A stretch of 7,438 bases of DNA. Origin: Acidobacteriota bacterium. Lineage in GTDB: Bacteria > Acidobacteriota > Thermoanaerobaculia > Multivoradales > JAHZIX01. The stretch is from positions 1 through 7,438 of the forward strand of contig JAGQSE010000326.1 in assembly GCA_020439725.1 (NCBI GenBank). Reading direction: 5' to 3'. The notes beneath the pieces were generated by a model. That model did not search any database, was not told the origin of the DNA, and worked only from the letters and a program-made list of their open reading frames with translations. Below, piece by piece: positions 1-7,000 of the stretch. The position numbers were made by a program, and so were the translations under genes. Position 1 is the stretch's first letter. Each line of letters opens with the position of its first letter.

Positions 1-138
1 AAACCCTTCCTGGCTGGTTCCCGCTGCCGCCACGCCGATGATCAGGCTCGCCGTCGACACGATGCCGTCGTTGGCCCCCAGGACCGCCGCTCGCAGCCAA
101 CCGATACGCTGCGTACGATGCCGCTCGGAATGAGGCAC
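1..138 (-). CDS. VIT1/CCC1-family Fe2+/Mn2+ transporter, N-terminal fragment
   Basis: Only the first 46 codons are in the window; the gene continues past the left edge. The family moves Fe2+ or Mn2+ across membranes (CCC1/VIT1 in eukaryotic vacuoles; bacterial homologues in the cytoplasmic membrane). The visible peptide begins VPHSERHRTQRIGW and runs into the family's signature first membrane helix, with LGANDGIVSTASLIIGVAAA at residues 20-39; the N-D-G-I-V-S-T core is highly typical. The GTG start at 138 is chosen because a strong Shine-Dalgarno (GGAGGA, read on the minus strand) lies 6 nt upstream and because the basic/His-rich leader before the first helix has the usual length. It is divergent from the AAA+ ATPase gene at 319. 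Metal specificity cannot be read from this fragment. Confidence 0.88.
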   Translation of the reverse strand, partial: MPHSERHRTQRIGWLRAAVLGANDGIVSTASLIIGVAAAGTSQEGF

Positions 139-144
139 AGTCGC

Positions 145-150
145 TCCTCC
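145..150 (-). promoter_or_regulatory. Shine-Dalgarno of the VIT-family gene
   Basis: GGAGGA on the minus strand, 6 nt before the GTG codon at 138. It decides the start in favour of GTG, since there is no in-frame ATG near it. Confidence 0.75.
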
Positions 151-274
151 TTGGGTAGTTTCGCTCCTCTGGCTGCCCGAAATCCACGAGCCCCACGGCG
201 TCGCGCCCGGACACCTCAAGATACCTCGCGGCGGGCTGATATCGACGACCGAGACCGCGGGTGGCACCGTCTCC

Positions 275-303
275 TTGACTCCCCCGGGGCCCCTCCTTAG
301 CAT
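275..303 (+). promoter_or_regulatory. sigma70-like promoter of the TPR-AAA+ gene, very short leader
   Basis: TTGACT (275-280, 5 of 6 to TTGACA), a 17-nt spacer and TAGCAT (298-303, 4 of 6 to TATAAT). The spacer is GC-rich and contains the run CCCCCGGGGCCCC. A start about 7 nt after the -10 box falls near 310, leaving only around 9 nt before the ATG at 319. That fits the absence of any Shine-Dalgarno there. The element is predicted by eye only. Confidence 0.5.
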
Positions 304-318
304 GAACGCCTCGCGACC

Positions 319-1710
319 ATGGAGTTCCAAGACGAAGTCCTCGACGCCTTGCGCCAAGCGGTGGAGCTTTCACCGGAAAGCGGTCCTTTGCGCCGCCATT
401 TCGCCGAGATGCTGCTCAACCGCGGCTACGCCCGCCAGGCGGAAACCGAGTTCCGCAAGGCCATCGATCTCGACGATCTCGACGCGCCGTCGAAGCTCGG
501 TCTGGCGCGGGCGCTCCACAGCCAGGGGCAGAACTCGACGGCCCTGCTGCTGGTCAAGCAAGTGATCCGGGAGTCGGACCGTCCGGCCAAGGCCTACATC
601 CTCTACGCCCGGCTGCTCCTCGCCCTGGGTAGCGTCGAACGCGCGGTCCGCGAGTACCGCAAGGCCATCGCCACCGATCCGGAAGCGGTCGATCCGGACC
701 TGGCCTCGGAGCTCGGTCTGGCGGCGATCCGCTCCGAGCCCTCCCCTCCGGCCGCTGACGACGGCGACGAGACCCGCCCCTCGGGGGCGTCGGCCCCCGA
801 TGCCGAACCGATCTCCGAGCTCGACCTCGAGATTTCGCCGGCGGAGGCCTACACGCACCGTCTGCGGCGGCTCTTCGCGGCGCATCCTCGCATCACCTTC
901 CAGCACGTCAGCGGTCTCGAGGCGGTCAAGCAGGAGCTCAACGCGATGCTCGTCCACCCCCTCAACAACCGCCAGCACTACCGGGCCTACGAGAAGAGCC
1001 TCGGCGGCCGGTTGCTGATGTTCGGCCCACCGGGTTGTGGCAAGACCTACCTCGCCCGCGCGGTGGCGGGCGAGGTGCTGGCCCCCTTCCTGGCGGTCCA
1101 CATCCATGACCTGGTGGATCAATGGCAGACGCAGAGCGGACGGATGCTCCACGAGATCTTCGAGCAGGCGCGAGACATGAGCCCCTCGGTGCTCTTCTTC
1201 GACGACGTCGAGACCGCGGGCACCGACCGGCCGGTGAGCCGCCAGCTGCTCCACGAGCTCCGCGACCCGGCGGCCAACGACAGCCTCCTGGTGCTGGTGG
1301 CGACCAGCGCACCCTGGGACGCGGATCCGGACCTCCTGGCCCCCGGCGCCTTCGACCGGGTGCTCTTCCTAGGTCCCCCAACCCGCGCCGACCGTCTCGA
1401 CTTCCTGCGCCGCTTGTGCGCCGGCAAGCCCCAGGGCAACCTCGACCTGCCGACCTTGGCGGGCGCCACCGAAGGCTACTCTTTCCTCGACCTGAAACGG
1501 GTGGTGGACCGCGCCTTGGACGACGTGCTCCGCCGCAGCCTCGACCAGGGTCGTCCCCAGCCGCTGACCCGCGGCGACCTCGAATCTGCCATCGCCGCGA
1601 TCCAGCCGAGCCTCCCGCCGTGGCTCGAAGAAGCCCGGGAGCACCTGCCGCCGCGGGGCCAGGACAGCGTCTACCGCGAGCTGCGCAGCTACCTCGACGC
1701 TTTCTCCTGA
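319..1710 (+). CDS. TPR-AAA+ ATPase (SpoVK/Ycf46/Vps4-like)
   Basis: 463 residues. Residues 5-122 form about three TPR-like helix pairs (clearest at 23-52 and 91-121), a protein-binding scaffold. An acidic, Pro-rich linker spans about 137-170. A single classical AAA+ module follows from about 192 to 430: Walker A GPPGCGKT (236-243), pore-loop-like WQTQSGRM at 269-276 (compare KWxGESE in the Vps4/katanin clade, aromatic W269 kept), Walker B VLFFDDVE (291-298), sensor-1 strand LVLVATS (324-330), FDR (345-347) in the arginine-finger region, and GYSFLDL (386-392) at the start of the lid. Such enzymes use ATP hydrolysis to remodel or thread proteins; substrate unknown. No signal peptide, so cytoplasmic. 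Departures from consensus: the Walker B Glu is Asp296, the sensor-1 Asn is Ser330, and the first Arg of GRFDR is Ala344. ATG 319 is chosen because it precedes the first TPR helix and matches the upstream promoter; there is no Shine-Dalgarno. The 3' end overlaps the opposing acetyltransferase gene by 22 bp. Confidence 0.88.
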   Translation: MEFQDEVLDALRQAVELSPESGPLRRHFAEMLLNRGYARQAETEFRKAIDLDDLDAPSKLGLARALHSQGQNSTALLLVKQVIRESDRPAKAYILYARLLLALGSVERAVREYRKAIATDPEAVDPDLASELGLAAIRSEPSPPAADDGDETRPSGASAPDAEPISELDLEISPAEAYTHRLRRLFAAHPRITFQHVSGLEAVKQELNAMLVHPLNNRQHYRAYEKSLGGRLLMFGPPGCGKTYLARAVAGEVLAPFLAVHIHDLVDQWQTQSGRMLHEIFEQARDMSPSVLFFDDVETAGTDRPVSRQLLHELRDPAANDSLLVLVATSAPWDADPDLLAPGAFDRVLFLGPPTRADRLDFLRRLCAGKPQGNLDLPTLAGATEGYSFLDLKRVVDRALDDVLRRSLDQGRPQPLTRGDLESAIAAIQPSLPPWLEEAREHLPPRGQDSVYRELRSYLDAFS

Positions 1711-2207
1711 GCTCCCGCGGCAAGGCTGGTGAGCGCGTCCCCGGTCAGCCGGAAGTGGCGCCACTCGTCGAAAGCTCGCGCACCGAGACGGTGATAGAAG
1801 TCGATGGCGCCCTGGTTCCAGTCGAGGACCGTCCAATCGAGACGCCCACAGCCGCGCTCCACCGCCAGCTCCGCGAGCCGCGCCATCAACGCCTTGCCGA
1901 CGCCGAACCGCCGATGGGCCTCGCGGACGTAGAGGTCCTCGAGGTAGATCCCTGGCTGCCCCTGGAAGGTCGAGAAGTTGTGGAAGAAGAGGGCGAAGCC
2001 CGCCAGTTCACCGCGATAGCGCGCGAGGATCACCTCGGCATAGGGTCGCGGACCGAACAGCGTCCGGTGGAGGTCGAGGGCGGTGACCACGGCCTCGCCG
2101 GGCCTCTTCTCGTACTCGGCGAGCTCGAGGATCAGACGATGGATCAGCTCGACGTCGTCCGCGGTGGCGGATCGGAGCTCTAGATCGGCGGGGTGTCGGG
2201 CGGTCAT
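1689..2207 (-). CDS. GNAT N-acetyltransferase, diamine/thialysine (SSAT/SAT2-like) type
   Basis: 172 residues, the usual length for SSAT-like GNAT enzymes, which move acetyl from acetyl-CoA to a primary amine such as a polyamine or thialysine. Visible marks: FFHNFSTFQGQPGIYLEDLYV at about 74-94, the diagnostic block of this subfamily, with E90 at the position of the catalytic Glu of human SSAT; RRFGVG (99-104), the pyrophosphate-binding loop R/Q-x-x-G-x-G/A; WTVLDWN (125-131); and DFYHRLGA (136-143) with Y138 at the general-acid Tyr position. No signal peptide or membrane segment, so cytoplasmic. ATG at 2207 is chosen because AGGAGA sits 5 nt upstream; the open frame extends 35 codons further but that leader has no family similarity. 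It is divergent from the desaturase and overlaps the AAA+ gene tail to tail at 1689-1710. The exact substrate is inferred from family resemblance only. Confidence 0.87.
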   Translation of the reverse strand: MTARHPADLELRSATADDVELIHRLILELAEYEKRPGEAVVTALDLHRTLFGPRPYAEVILARYRGELAGFALFFHNFSTFQGQPGIYLEDLYVREAHRRFGVGKALMARLAELAVERGCGRLDWTVLDWNQGAIDFYHRLGARAFDEWRHFRLTGDALTSLAAGAQEKASR

Positions 2208-2212
2208 GGCTG

Positions 2213-2218
2213 TCTCCT
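2213..2218 (-). promoter_or_regulatory. Shine-Dalgarno of the GNAT gene
   Basis: AGGAGA on the minus strand with a 5-nt spacer to the ATG at 2207. It argues against a start at the longer upstream ATG (2312). Confidence 0.75.
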
Positions 2219-2445
2219 GGAAGATCGGCCCCGGGGTCCGGTAGGCTCTCGGCGCGACCTCCGGGGCGCCGACGAGTGTAGCCGAGGCGACAAGGACGAG
2301 CTCATCCGTCACCCGGGGCTCGAGCTGTGGTACCTTGCGCCCACGCCGTGAACGGGGGCCCCGCCTCCCACCCCTTGCTGGCGGTCCCCGCGAGCTCCCC
2401 GAGTCGCGTCACCTTCGAAACCACCACCCCCGAGAGCCCTCGACC

Positions 2446-3501
2446 ATGGCCGAACCTTCGCGCCTCGCCCCCGAGCTCACCGCCGCACCGCCGACCACCT
2501 CCGACCCGGGTGCCTGGCGCCGCTGGGTCGCGCCCTTCCGGGGTGCGGACACCCGGCGCTCGGTGATCCAGGTCAGCCTGACGGCGGCGCTCTTCGCGCT
2601 CTCCTGGGCCGCCATGGTGTGGAGCCTGGGCGTCGGCTACTGGCTGACGCTCCTCCTCGCCGTGCCCACCGCCGGCTTCCTGATGCGGCTGTTCATGATC
2701 CAGCACGACTGCGGCCACGGCTCCTACTTCCGGTCGCGCAAGGCCCGTGACGGCGTCGGCTTCGCCATCGGCGTCCTGACCCTGATCCCCTACCAGTACT
2801 GGCGGCGGACCCACGCGCACCACCATGCGCACGCGGGCAACCTGGACTTCCGCGGCTTCGGGGACATCGACACGCTGACCCGCGCCGAGTACGAAGCCCT
2901 GCCGCGGGGCAAGCGCCTGGCCTATCGCCTCTACCGCAACCCGCTGGTGCTGCTGGGCATCGGACCGCTCTTCCATTTCGTCATCAAGCACCGCTATCCG
3001 TGGGACATCCCGCGCAGCTGGAAGGACGCCTGGGCGAGCGTCTGGTGGACCAACCTGGCGCTGGTCCTGCTGTTCGGAGCGGCGATCTGGGCGCTGGGGG
3101 TCAAGACCGTGCTCCTGGTGCACCTGCCGGTGCTGGCCCTGACCACCTCGGCGGGGGTCTGGCTGTTCTACGTCCAGCACCAGTTCGAAGAGACCTACTG
3201 GCATCGCAGCGACGATTGGGACCACGTCGAGGCCTCGCTCAAGGGCAGCTCGCATCTGATCCTGCCGCGGCCGCTCCAGTGGCTGACCGCGCACATCGGC
3301 CTGCACCACATCCACCACCTGAGCAGCGCCATCCCCAACTACCGGCTGCCCGAGTGCCTGGCGGCGGTGCCCGAGCTCCAGCAGGCCACCCGGCTGCGCA
3401 TCCGCGACACTTGGGGGCTCCTGACGCTGTCCCTGTGGGACGAGGACGCCCACCGATTGATCTCCTTCGGCGACCTCCGCCGCTCGAAGACCGCCGCCTG
3501 A
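2446..3501 (+). CDS. membrane fatty acid desaturase (DesA / omega-6-like)
   Basis: 351 residues from ATG 2446, the usual size for this family. It is a di-iron integral membrane enzyme that inserts a double bond in an acyl chain using O2 and electrons from a ferredoxin or cytochrome b5-like donor. All three His boxes are present: HDCGH (87-91), H123-x-x-H126-H127 inside the His-rich THAHHHAHAG, and H287-x-x-H290-H291 followed by LSSAIPNYRL (292-301), a hallmark of the delta-12/omega-6 type. H245 in FYVQHQFEE (241-249) is a further conserved His. Hydrophobic segments lie near 41-62, 63-85, 105-117, 165-180 and 201-241, with the His boxes on the cytoplasmic side expected from the family fold. 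The frame is open upstream to 2335, but that leader (Arg/Pro-rich) is unlike the family; ATG 2446 has no good Shine-Dalgarno (only a weak GAGAG about 10 nt before). Regiospecificity is inferred. No electron-donor gene is adjacent. Confidence 0.88.
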   Translation: MAEPSRLAPELTAAPPTTSDPGAWRRWVAPFRGADTRRSVIQVSLTAALFALSWAAMVWSLGVGYWLTLLLAVPTAGFLMRLFMIQHDCGHGSYFRSRKARDGVGFAIGVLTLIPYQYWRRTHAHHHAHAGNLDFRGFGDIDTLTRAEYEALPRGKRLAYRLYRNPLVLLGIGPLFHFVIKHRYPWDIPRSWKDAWASVWWTNLALVLLFGAAIWALGVKTVLLVHLPVLALTTSAGVWLFYVQHQFEETYWHRSDDWDHVEASLKGSSHLILPRPLQWLTAHIGLHHIHHLSSAIPNYRLPECLAAVPELQQATRLRIRDTWGLLTLSLWDEDAHRLISFGDLRRSKTAA

Positions 3502-3524
3502 CCCCACCCCAACCCCAATACACG

Positions 3525-3560
3525 ACGACCCGCCGGCGCTCGAAGCGCGGCGGGTCGTTT
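3525..3560 (+). terminator. probable intrinsic terminator after the desaturase gene
   Basis: A hairpin with arms ACGACCCGCCGGCGCT (3525-3540) and AGCGCGGCGGGTCGT (3544-3558), pairing along 15 bp with one bulged G and a 3-nt loop (CGA), followed by only TTT (3558-3560). It lies 24 nt after the stop codon, between two convergent genes, so it could stop transcription from both sides. The short T run makes it weak by the classical rule. Confidence 0.6.
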
Positions 3561-3576
3561 GCCAGTCGGAGCTCAC

Positions 3577-3616
3577 CGGTCCCGGGATCGGGCCGGCCTT
3601 TTGGGCCCTGGGACCG
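3577..3616. repeat. second inverted repeat in the convergent gap
   Basis: CGGTCCCGGG (3577-3586) pairs with CCCTGGGACCG (3606-3616), about 10 bp with one bulged T and a loop of about 19 nt. It sits just 3' of the RRM stop codon on the minus strand. There is no T run after it on that strand, so it may be a 3'-end stability stem rather than a terminator. Confidence 0.45.
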
Positions 3617-3619
3617 TTC

Positions 3620-3892
3620 TTACCAGGCCTTGCGGCGGGGACGGTTCTCGGTCCGCGGACGCGCCTCGTTGACGGTCAGGCTGCGACCGCCGACATCCGT
3701 CTGATGGAGGGCGTCAATGGCCTCGTCGGCACCATCCTCCATCTCGACGAAGGCGAAACCGCGGGGGCGGCCCGTCTCGCGATCGGTGACCATGTGCACG
3801 GAGGTCACGGTCCCATACTCTGCGAAGAGGTCGTTGAGCTCTTCCTCACGCATCGTGAAGGGGAGGTTGCCAACATAGATTCGCTTCGACAT
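3620..3892 (-). CDS. single-RRM RNA-binding protein
   Basis: 90 residues made almost entirely of one RNA recognition motif. RNP-2 is IYVGNL (5-10) and RNP-1 is RGFAFVEM (44-51), both matching consensus, with aromatic residues Y6, F46 and F48 available to stack on RNA bases. A short basic tail (RPRTENRPRRKAW, 78-90) follows the fold. Such stand-alone RRM proteins bind single-stranded RNA in the cytoplasm; in cyanobacteria related Rbp proteins are cold-induced, but no regulation can be read here. ATG 3892 is chosen because it begins MSKRIYVGNL directly before strand 1 and has AGGAGA 8 nt upstream; the frame stays open to 4351 but the upstream part is not RRM-like. Convergent with the desaturase and divergent from the CHAT gene. 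Confidence 0.92.
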   Translation of the reverse strand: MSKRIYVGNLPFTMREEELNDLFAEYGTVTSVHMVTDRETGRPRGFAFVEMEDGADEAIDALHQTDVGGRSLTVNEARPRTENRPRRKAW

Positions 3893-3900
3893 GTCTCGAG

Positions 3901-3906
3901 TCTCCT
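3901..3906 (-). promoter_or_regulatory. Shine-Dalgarno of the RRM gene
   Basis: AGGAGA on the minus strand, 8-nt spacer to the ATG at 3892; the same hexamer is used by the GNAT gene. Confidence 0.7.
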
Positions 3907-3920
3907 GGCTCACCTGCTGG

Positions 3921-3955
3921 GTGAACCTTGGTTCTGCGCCGGCTATGATTCCGGC
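3921..3955 (+). promoter_or_regulatory. candidate promoter of the CHAT gene with inverted repeat around the -10
   Basis: TATGAT (3944-3949, 5 of 6 to TATAAT) lies in the divergent gap between the RRM and CHAT genes. With a 17-nt spacer the -35 would be GTGAAC (3921-3926), only 3 of 6. GCCGG (3938-3942) and CCGGC (3951-3955) flank the -10 symmetrically with 8 nt between, a possible operator. The leader to ATG 4026 would be about 70 nt. Weak on the -35 side. Confidence 0.35.
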
Positions 3956-4015
3956 CTGTTTTCGATCGCGGGCCCCGGACCAAGGGTAGCGGTGATACTC
4001 GACTCGAGCTCGGGA

Positions 4016-4020
4016 AGGGA
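4016..4020 (+). promoter_or_regulatory. Shine-Dalgarno-like AGGGA before the CHAT gene
   Basis: AGGGA with a 5-nt spacer (CAGGG) to ATG 4026. It is imperfect, but it supports ATG 4026, the only in-frame ATG upstream of the signal peptide. Confidence 0.5.
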
Positions 4021-4025
4021 CAGGG

Positions 4026-7000
4026 ATGAAACTTAGTCGCTTCTTGCGGGGAGGAGTAGCTTGCGAACCACTGGGTGGGCCCGATTTCGCGAGACCATAC
4101 AGCACAACGAGGCTCCAGTCCATAGTTTTCTTTTTTTCCCATCCACCTTCGATCTCAAGACAGGTCCCCGCGGCCCCAGGACGGACACCCGGCCCGGCGG
4201 CCCGACGGCTCGCAGCCACGGCCCCGCTGCTGCTGGCGATCCTCCTCGCCGCACCGCCCGCGACGGCGGAAACACCCGCAGCCGGCGTGCCTGAGGCTCG
4301 CCGGCTCGACACCGGGAAGCCCCTCACCGCCGCCCTCGAAGCCGGCGCCACCGCCGCCTACCGCCTCGACCTGGGCCGCGGCGAGAGCCTGCTGATCGAG
4401 GTCGAGCAGCTGGGCATCGACCTCACCCTCGAGGTCTGGACCGACGCCGGCGCCGCCGTCACCGCCGTCGACGCCCCCCTCGATCGCAGCGGCTCGGAGC
4501 TGCTGCTCCTCGACGGCCCCGCCGAGGGTCTTCGTCTCGAGATCCATGGCCGCGAGGCCGGCGCCCCCGCCGGCCGCTACCGCGTGTCCCTCGAGCGCCT
4601 TGCCGCCGGCGCCCCGGAAATCGCCGCGGCGCGCGTCAGCACGCGGGCCGGAGAGGCCTACTTCGCCGGCAGCGCCGGGATGGAGCGCCAGGCGCTGTCG
4701 GACCAGGTCCTCGCCGCGCGGCTCTGGGATCGCCTCGGGTCCCGGCGGCGGAGCGCCCAGGCGCTCTACTCCGCCGCCGTCCTCGCGCGGCTCCTCGGCG
4801 ACGCGCGGAGCGCCCTCGACCTGGCGGAGCAGGCGCTGCCGCGCTGGCGCGCGGTGGGCGACACGACCTTCGAGGCCGCCACCGCCAACGAGCTCGGGCT
4901 CGACCGCTGGCTGCTCGGGGAGCCCGCGGCAGCCCGCGAGCTCTTTACGCGCGCGGCGGAGCTTCACCGCCGGGCGCGCCACCCCTACGGCGAGGCGGCG
5001 GCGCGCGCCAACCTCTGCCTCCTCGACCTCACCGAAGGGCAGCTCCGTGCGGGGGTCGCCTGCTATCGCGAGGTCCTGCCGCAGCTGGTGGCCGTCCGCT
5101 CCCGCGAGCTCGAGAGCGCCGCCCGCGCCAGCGCCGGTCATGCCTACCGTCTGCTCGGCGAACCCTCGGCGGCGCGGCGCGAGCTCGAGCGAGGTGTCGA
5201 GCTGGCCCGGGCCGGTGGCGATCCCGCCACCGAAGCCCGCGCCCTCAACAACCTCGCCGACTTGCTCCTGGCCTCCGGCGAGCCCGAGGAGGCGTTGCTG
5301 CGCTTCGGCGAAGCGCTCGAGATCTTCCGCCGCATCGAGGACGTCCGCTGGCAGGCCCGCACCCTCAACAACCTGGGCCAGGTCTACGACACGTTGGGCG
5401 AGCCCGAACGCGCCCGGGAGGCCTTCGAAGACGCGCTGGTGCTGCGCCGGCGGGCCGGCGACGCGACCGGCGAGGCCTATACGCTGAGCGATCTCGGGCG
5501 CCTCGAAGCGCGCTCGGGAAACTCCCAACGGGCTCTCGAGCTCCACCGCCGGGCCTTCGAGCTGTGGCGGAACGCCGACGACCGCCGTGGCCAGGGGCTG
5601 GCCCTGAGCCGCGAAGCCGAGGTCCTCGACGACCTGGGCCACCGCGGCGAAGCCCGGCCCCGGTTCGAGAAGGCCCTGGCGCTGTTTCGCGACACCGGTG
5701 ATCGCGCCAACGAGGCGCTGGTGCTGGCCCGTCTCGGCGCCCTCCTCGCCGAGGTGAATCGCCTCGGCGAAGCGGCGGAGGACCTGGAGCGGGCCCTCGA
5801 GCTCTTCGAGAGCGGCGGCGACGCGGTCGGGCAGGCGCGAGCGCTCCATGACCTGGCGGACGTCGAGCGCCGGCAGGGCCGCCCGCAAGCCGCCATGACC
5901 CGCGCCGAGCGGGCCGTCGACCGGGTCGAGACGCTGCGCAGCCGGGTGCTCAACCCCGACCTCCGCGCCGCCTTCTCGAGCGTGCTCCAGGACGCCTATG
6001 AGCTGCGCATCGAGCTTTTGATGGAGGCTCACCGGCGCCAGCCGGACCAGGGTTTCGACCGCCGGGCCTTCGATCTCGCCGAACGCGCCCGGGCGCGGAC
6101 CCTGGCGGAGCTCCTGGCGGAGAACCGGGTGGAGCTCGCCCGCGACGTCCCCGCGCCGCTCCTGGCCGAGCGCCGCGAGCTGCTCCAGCGGCTCGGCGCC
6201 AAGACCGACCGGCTGGCGGCCGAGGCCCCCGGCAGCCGGCGGCGCACCGAGCTCGAGGACGAACGCGAGGAGGTCCTCCGCGGCCTCGACCGCGCCGAGG
6301 CGCGTATCCGGCAGCTGAGCCCCGACTTCGCCACCCTGGCCCACCCCCGATCGCTGACCAGCACCGAGGTCCAGGCGCTGCTCGACCCGGACACGGTGCT
6401 CCTCAGCTTCGTCCTCGGGCGCGAACGGAGCTTCGGTTGGCGGGTCTCCCGGGCCGAGGTCTCGAGCTTCGAGCTGCCGCCCCGAGCCGACCTCGAACGC
6501 GCCGCCCTCGAGGTCCGCCGGGACCTGGCCGACTTCGACCCGGCGGAGCGCGCCGCGGAGGCCGTCCGTGCCACCGAGCTCGCGCGCACGCTCCTCGGTC
6601 CCGTCGCCGACCGCCTCGACGCGCCGCGCCTGGTGGTGGTCGCCGACGGCGCCCTGGCCTACCTGCCGTTCGCGGCGCTGCCGCTCCCCGGGCTCGTCGC
6701 CGGCCTCGCCTCGGGCGACGAGCTCCTGGTCGATCGCCACGAGCTGCTGTCGGCCCCCTCCGCCTCGGTGCTCGCACAGCTGCGCGCCAAGGGCCGCCGG
6801 AGGGCCCCTGCCGCGGGACGCTTCGCCGTCGTCGCGGATCCGGTCTTCAGCGCGGAGGACCCTCGCGTCACCCCCGATCCCGACTTCCCCGCCGCTCGAT
6901 CGCCCTCGGGCCGCGGCGCGTCCCCCGGCTGGAGCAGCACCCTCGAGCGGCTGCCGGCCACCCGGCGGGAGGCCCAGGAGCTCCTCGCGCTGGCCGCGCC

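Noticed and set aside
118..300. A 60-codon plus-strand open frame overlapping the VIT start
   Set aside because: Arg/Pro/Ser-rich peptide, no Shine-Dalgarno, and it overlaps the VIT gene's own start region and the predicted promoter at 275-303.
370..1254. A 294-codon minus-strand open frame opposite the AAA+ gene
   Set aside because: The opposite strand encodes the TPR and Walker A/B motifs; the antisense peptide is Val/Gly/Arg/Glu-rich without motifs.
1122..2183. A 353-codon plus-strand open frame crossing the AAA+ and GNAT genes
   Set aside because: It is out of frame with the AAA+ gene and antisense to the GNAT gene, both firmly identified; its peptide is Pro/Arg-rich.
2208..2312. N-terminal extension of the GNAT protein to an upstream ATG at 2312
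   Set aside because: ATG 2207 has AGGAGA at 5 nt and gives the normal family length; the extra 35 residues match nothing in the family.
2335..2445. N-terminal extension of the desaturase to 2335
   Set aside because: The extra 37 residues are Arg/Pro-rich, unlike desaturase N-termini, and ATG 2446 gives the usual length.
2302..3576. A 424-codon minus-strand open frame opposite the desaturase
   Set aside because: No domain is visible and the plus strand carries all three desaturase His boxes; this is a compositional shadow.
3945..3989. A 14-codon short open frame (ATG 3945 to TAG 3987-3989) upstream of the CHAT gene
   Set aside because: Its ATG lies inside the proposed -10 box, so that promoter could not transcribe it, and no Shine-Dalgarno precedes it.
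4061..4294. A 77-codon plus-strand frame starting TTG 4061 behind a good GAGGAG (4051-4056)
   Set aside because: The Shine-Dalgarno is attractive, but the frame is not that of the CHAT protein, encodes a low-complexity Arg/Pro/Gly tail and stops at 4294. It would matter only if an indel in the T run were proven.
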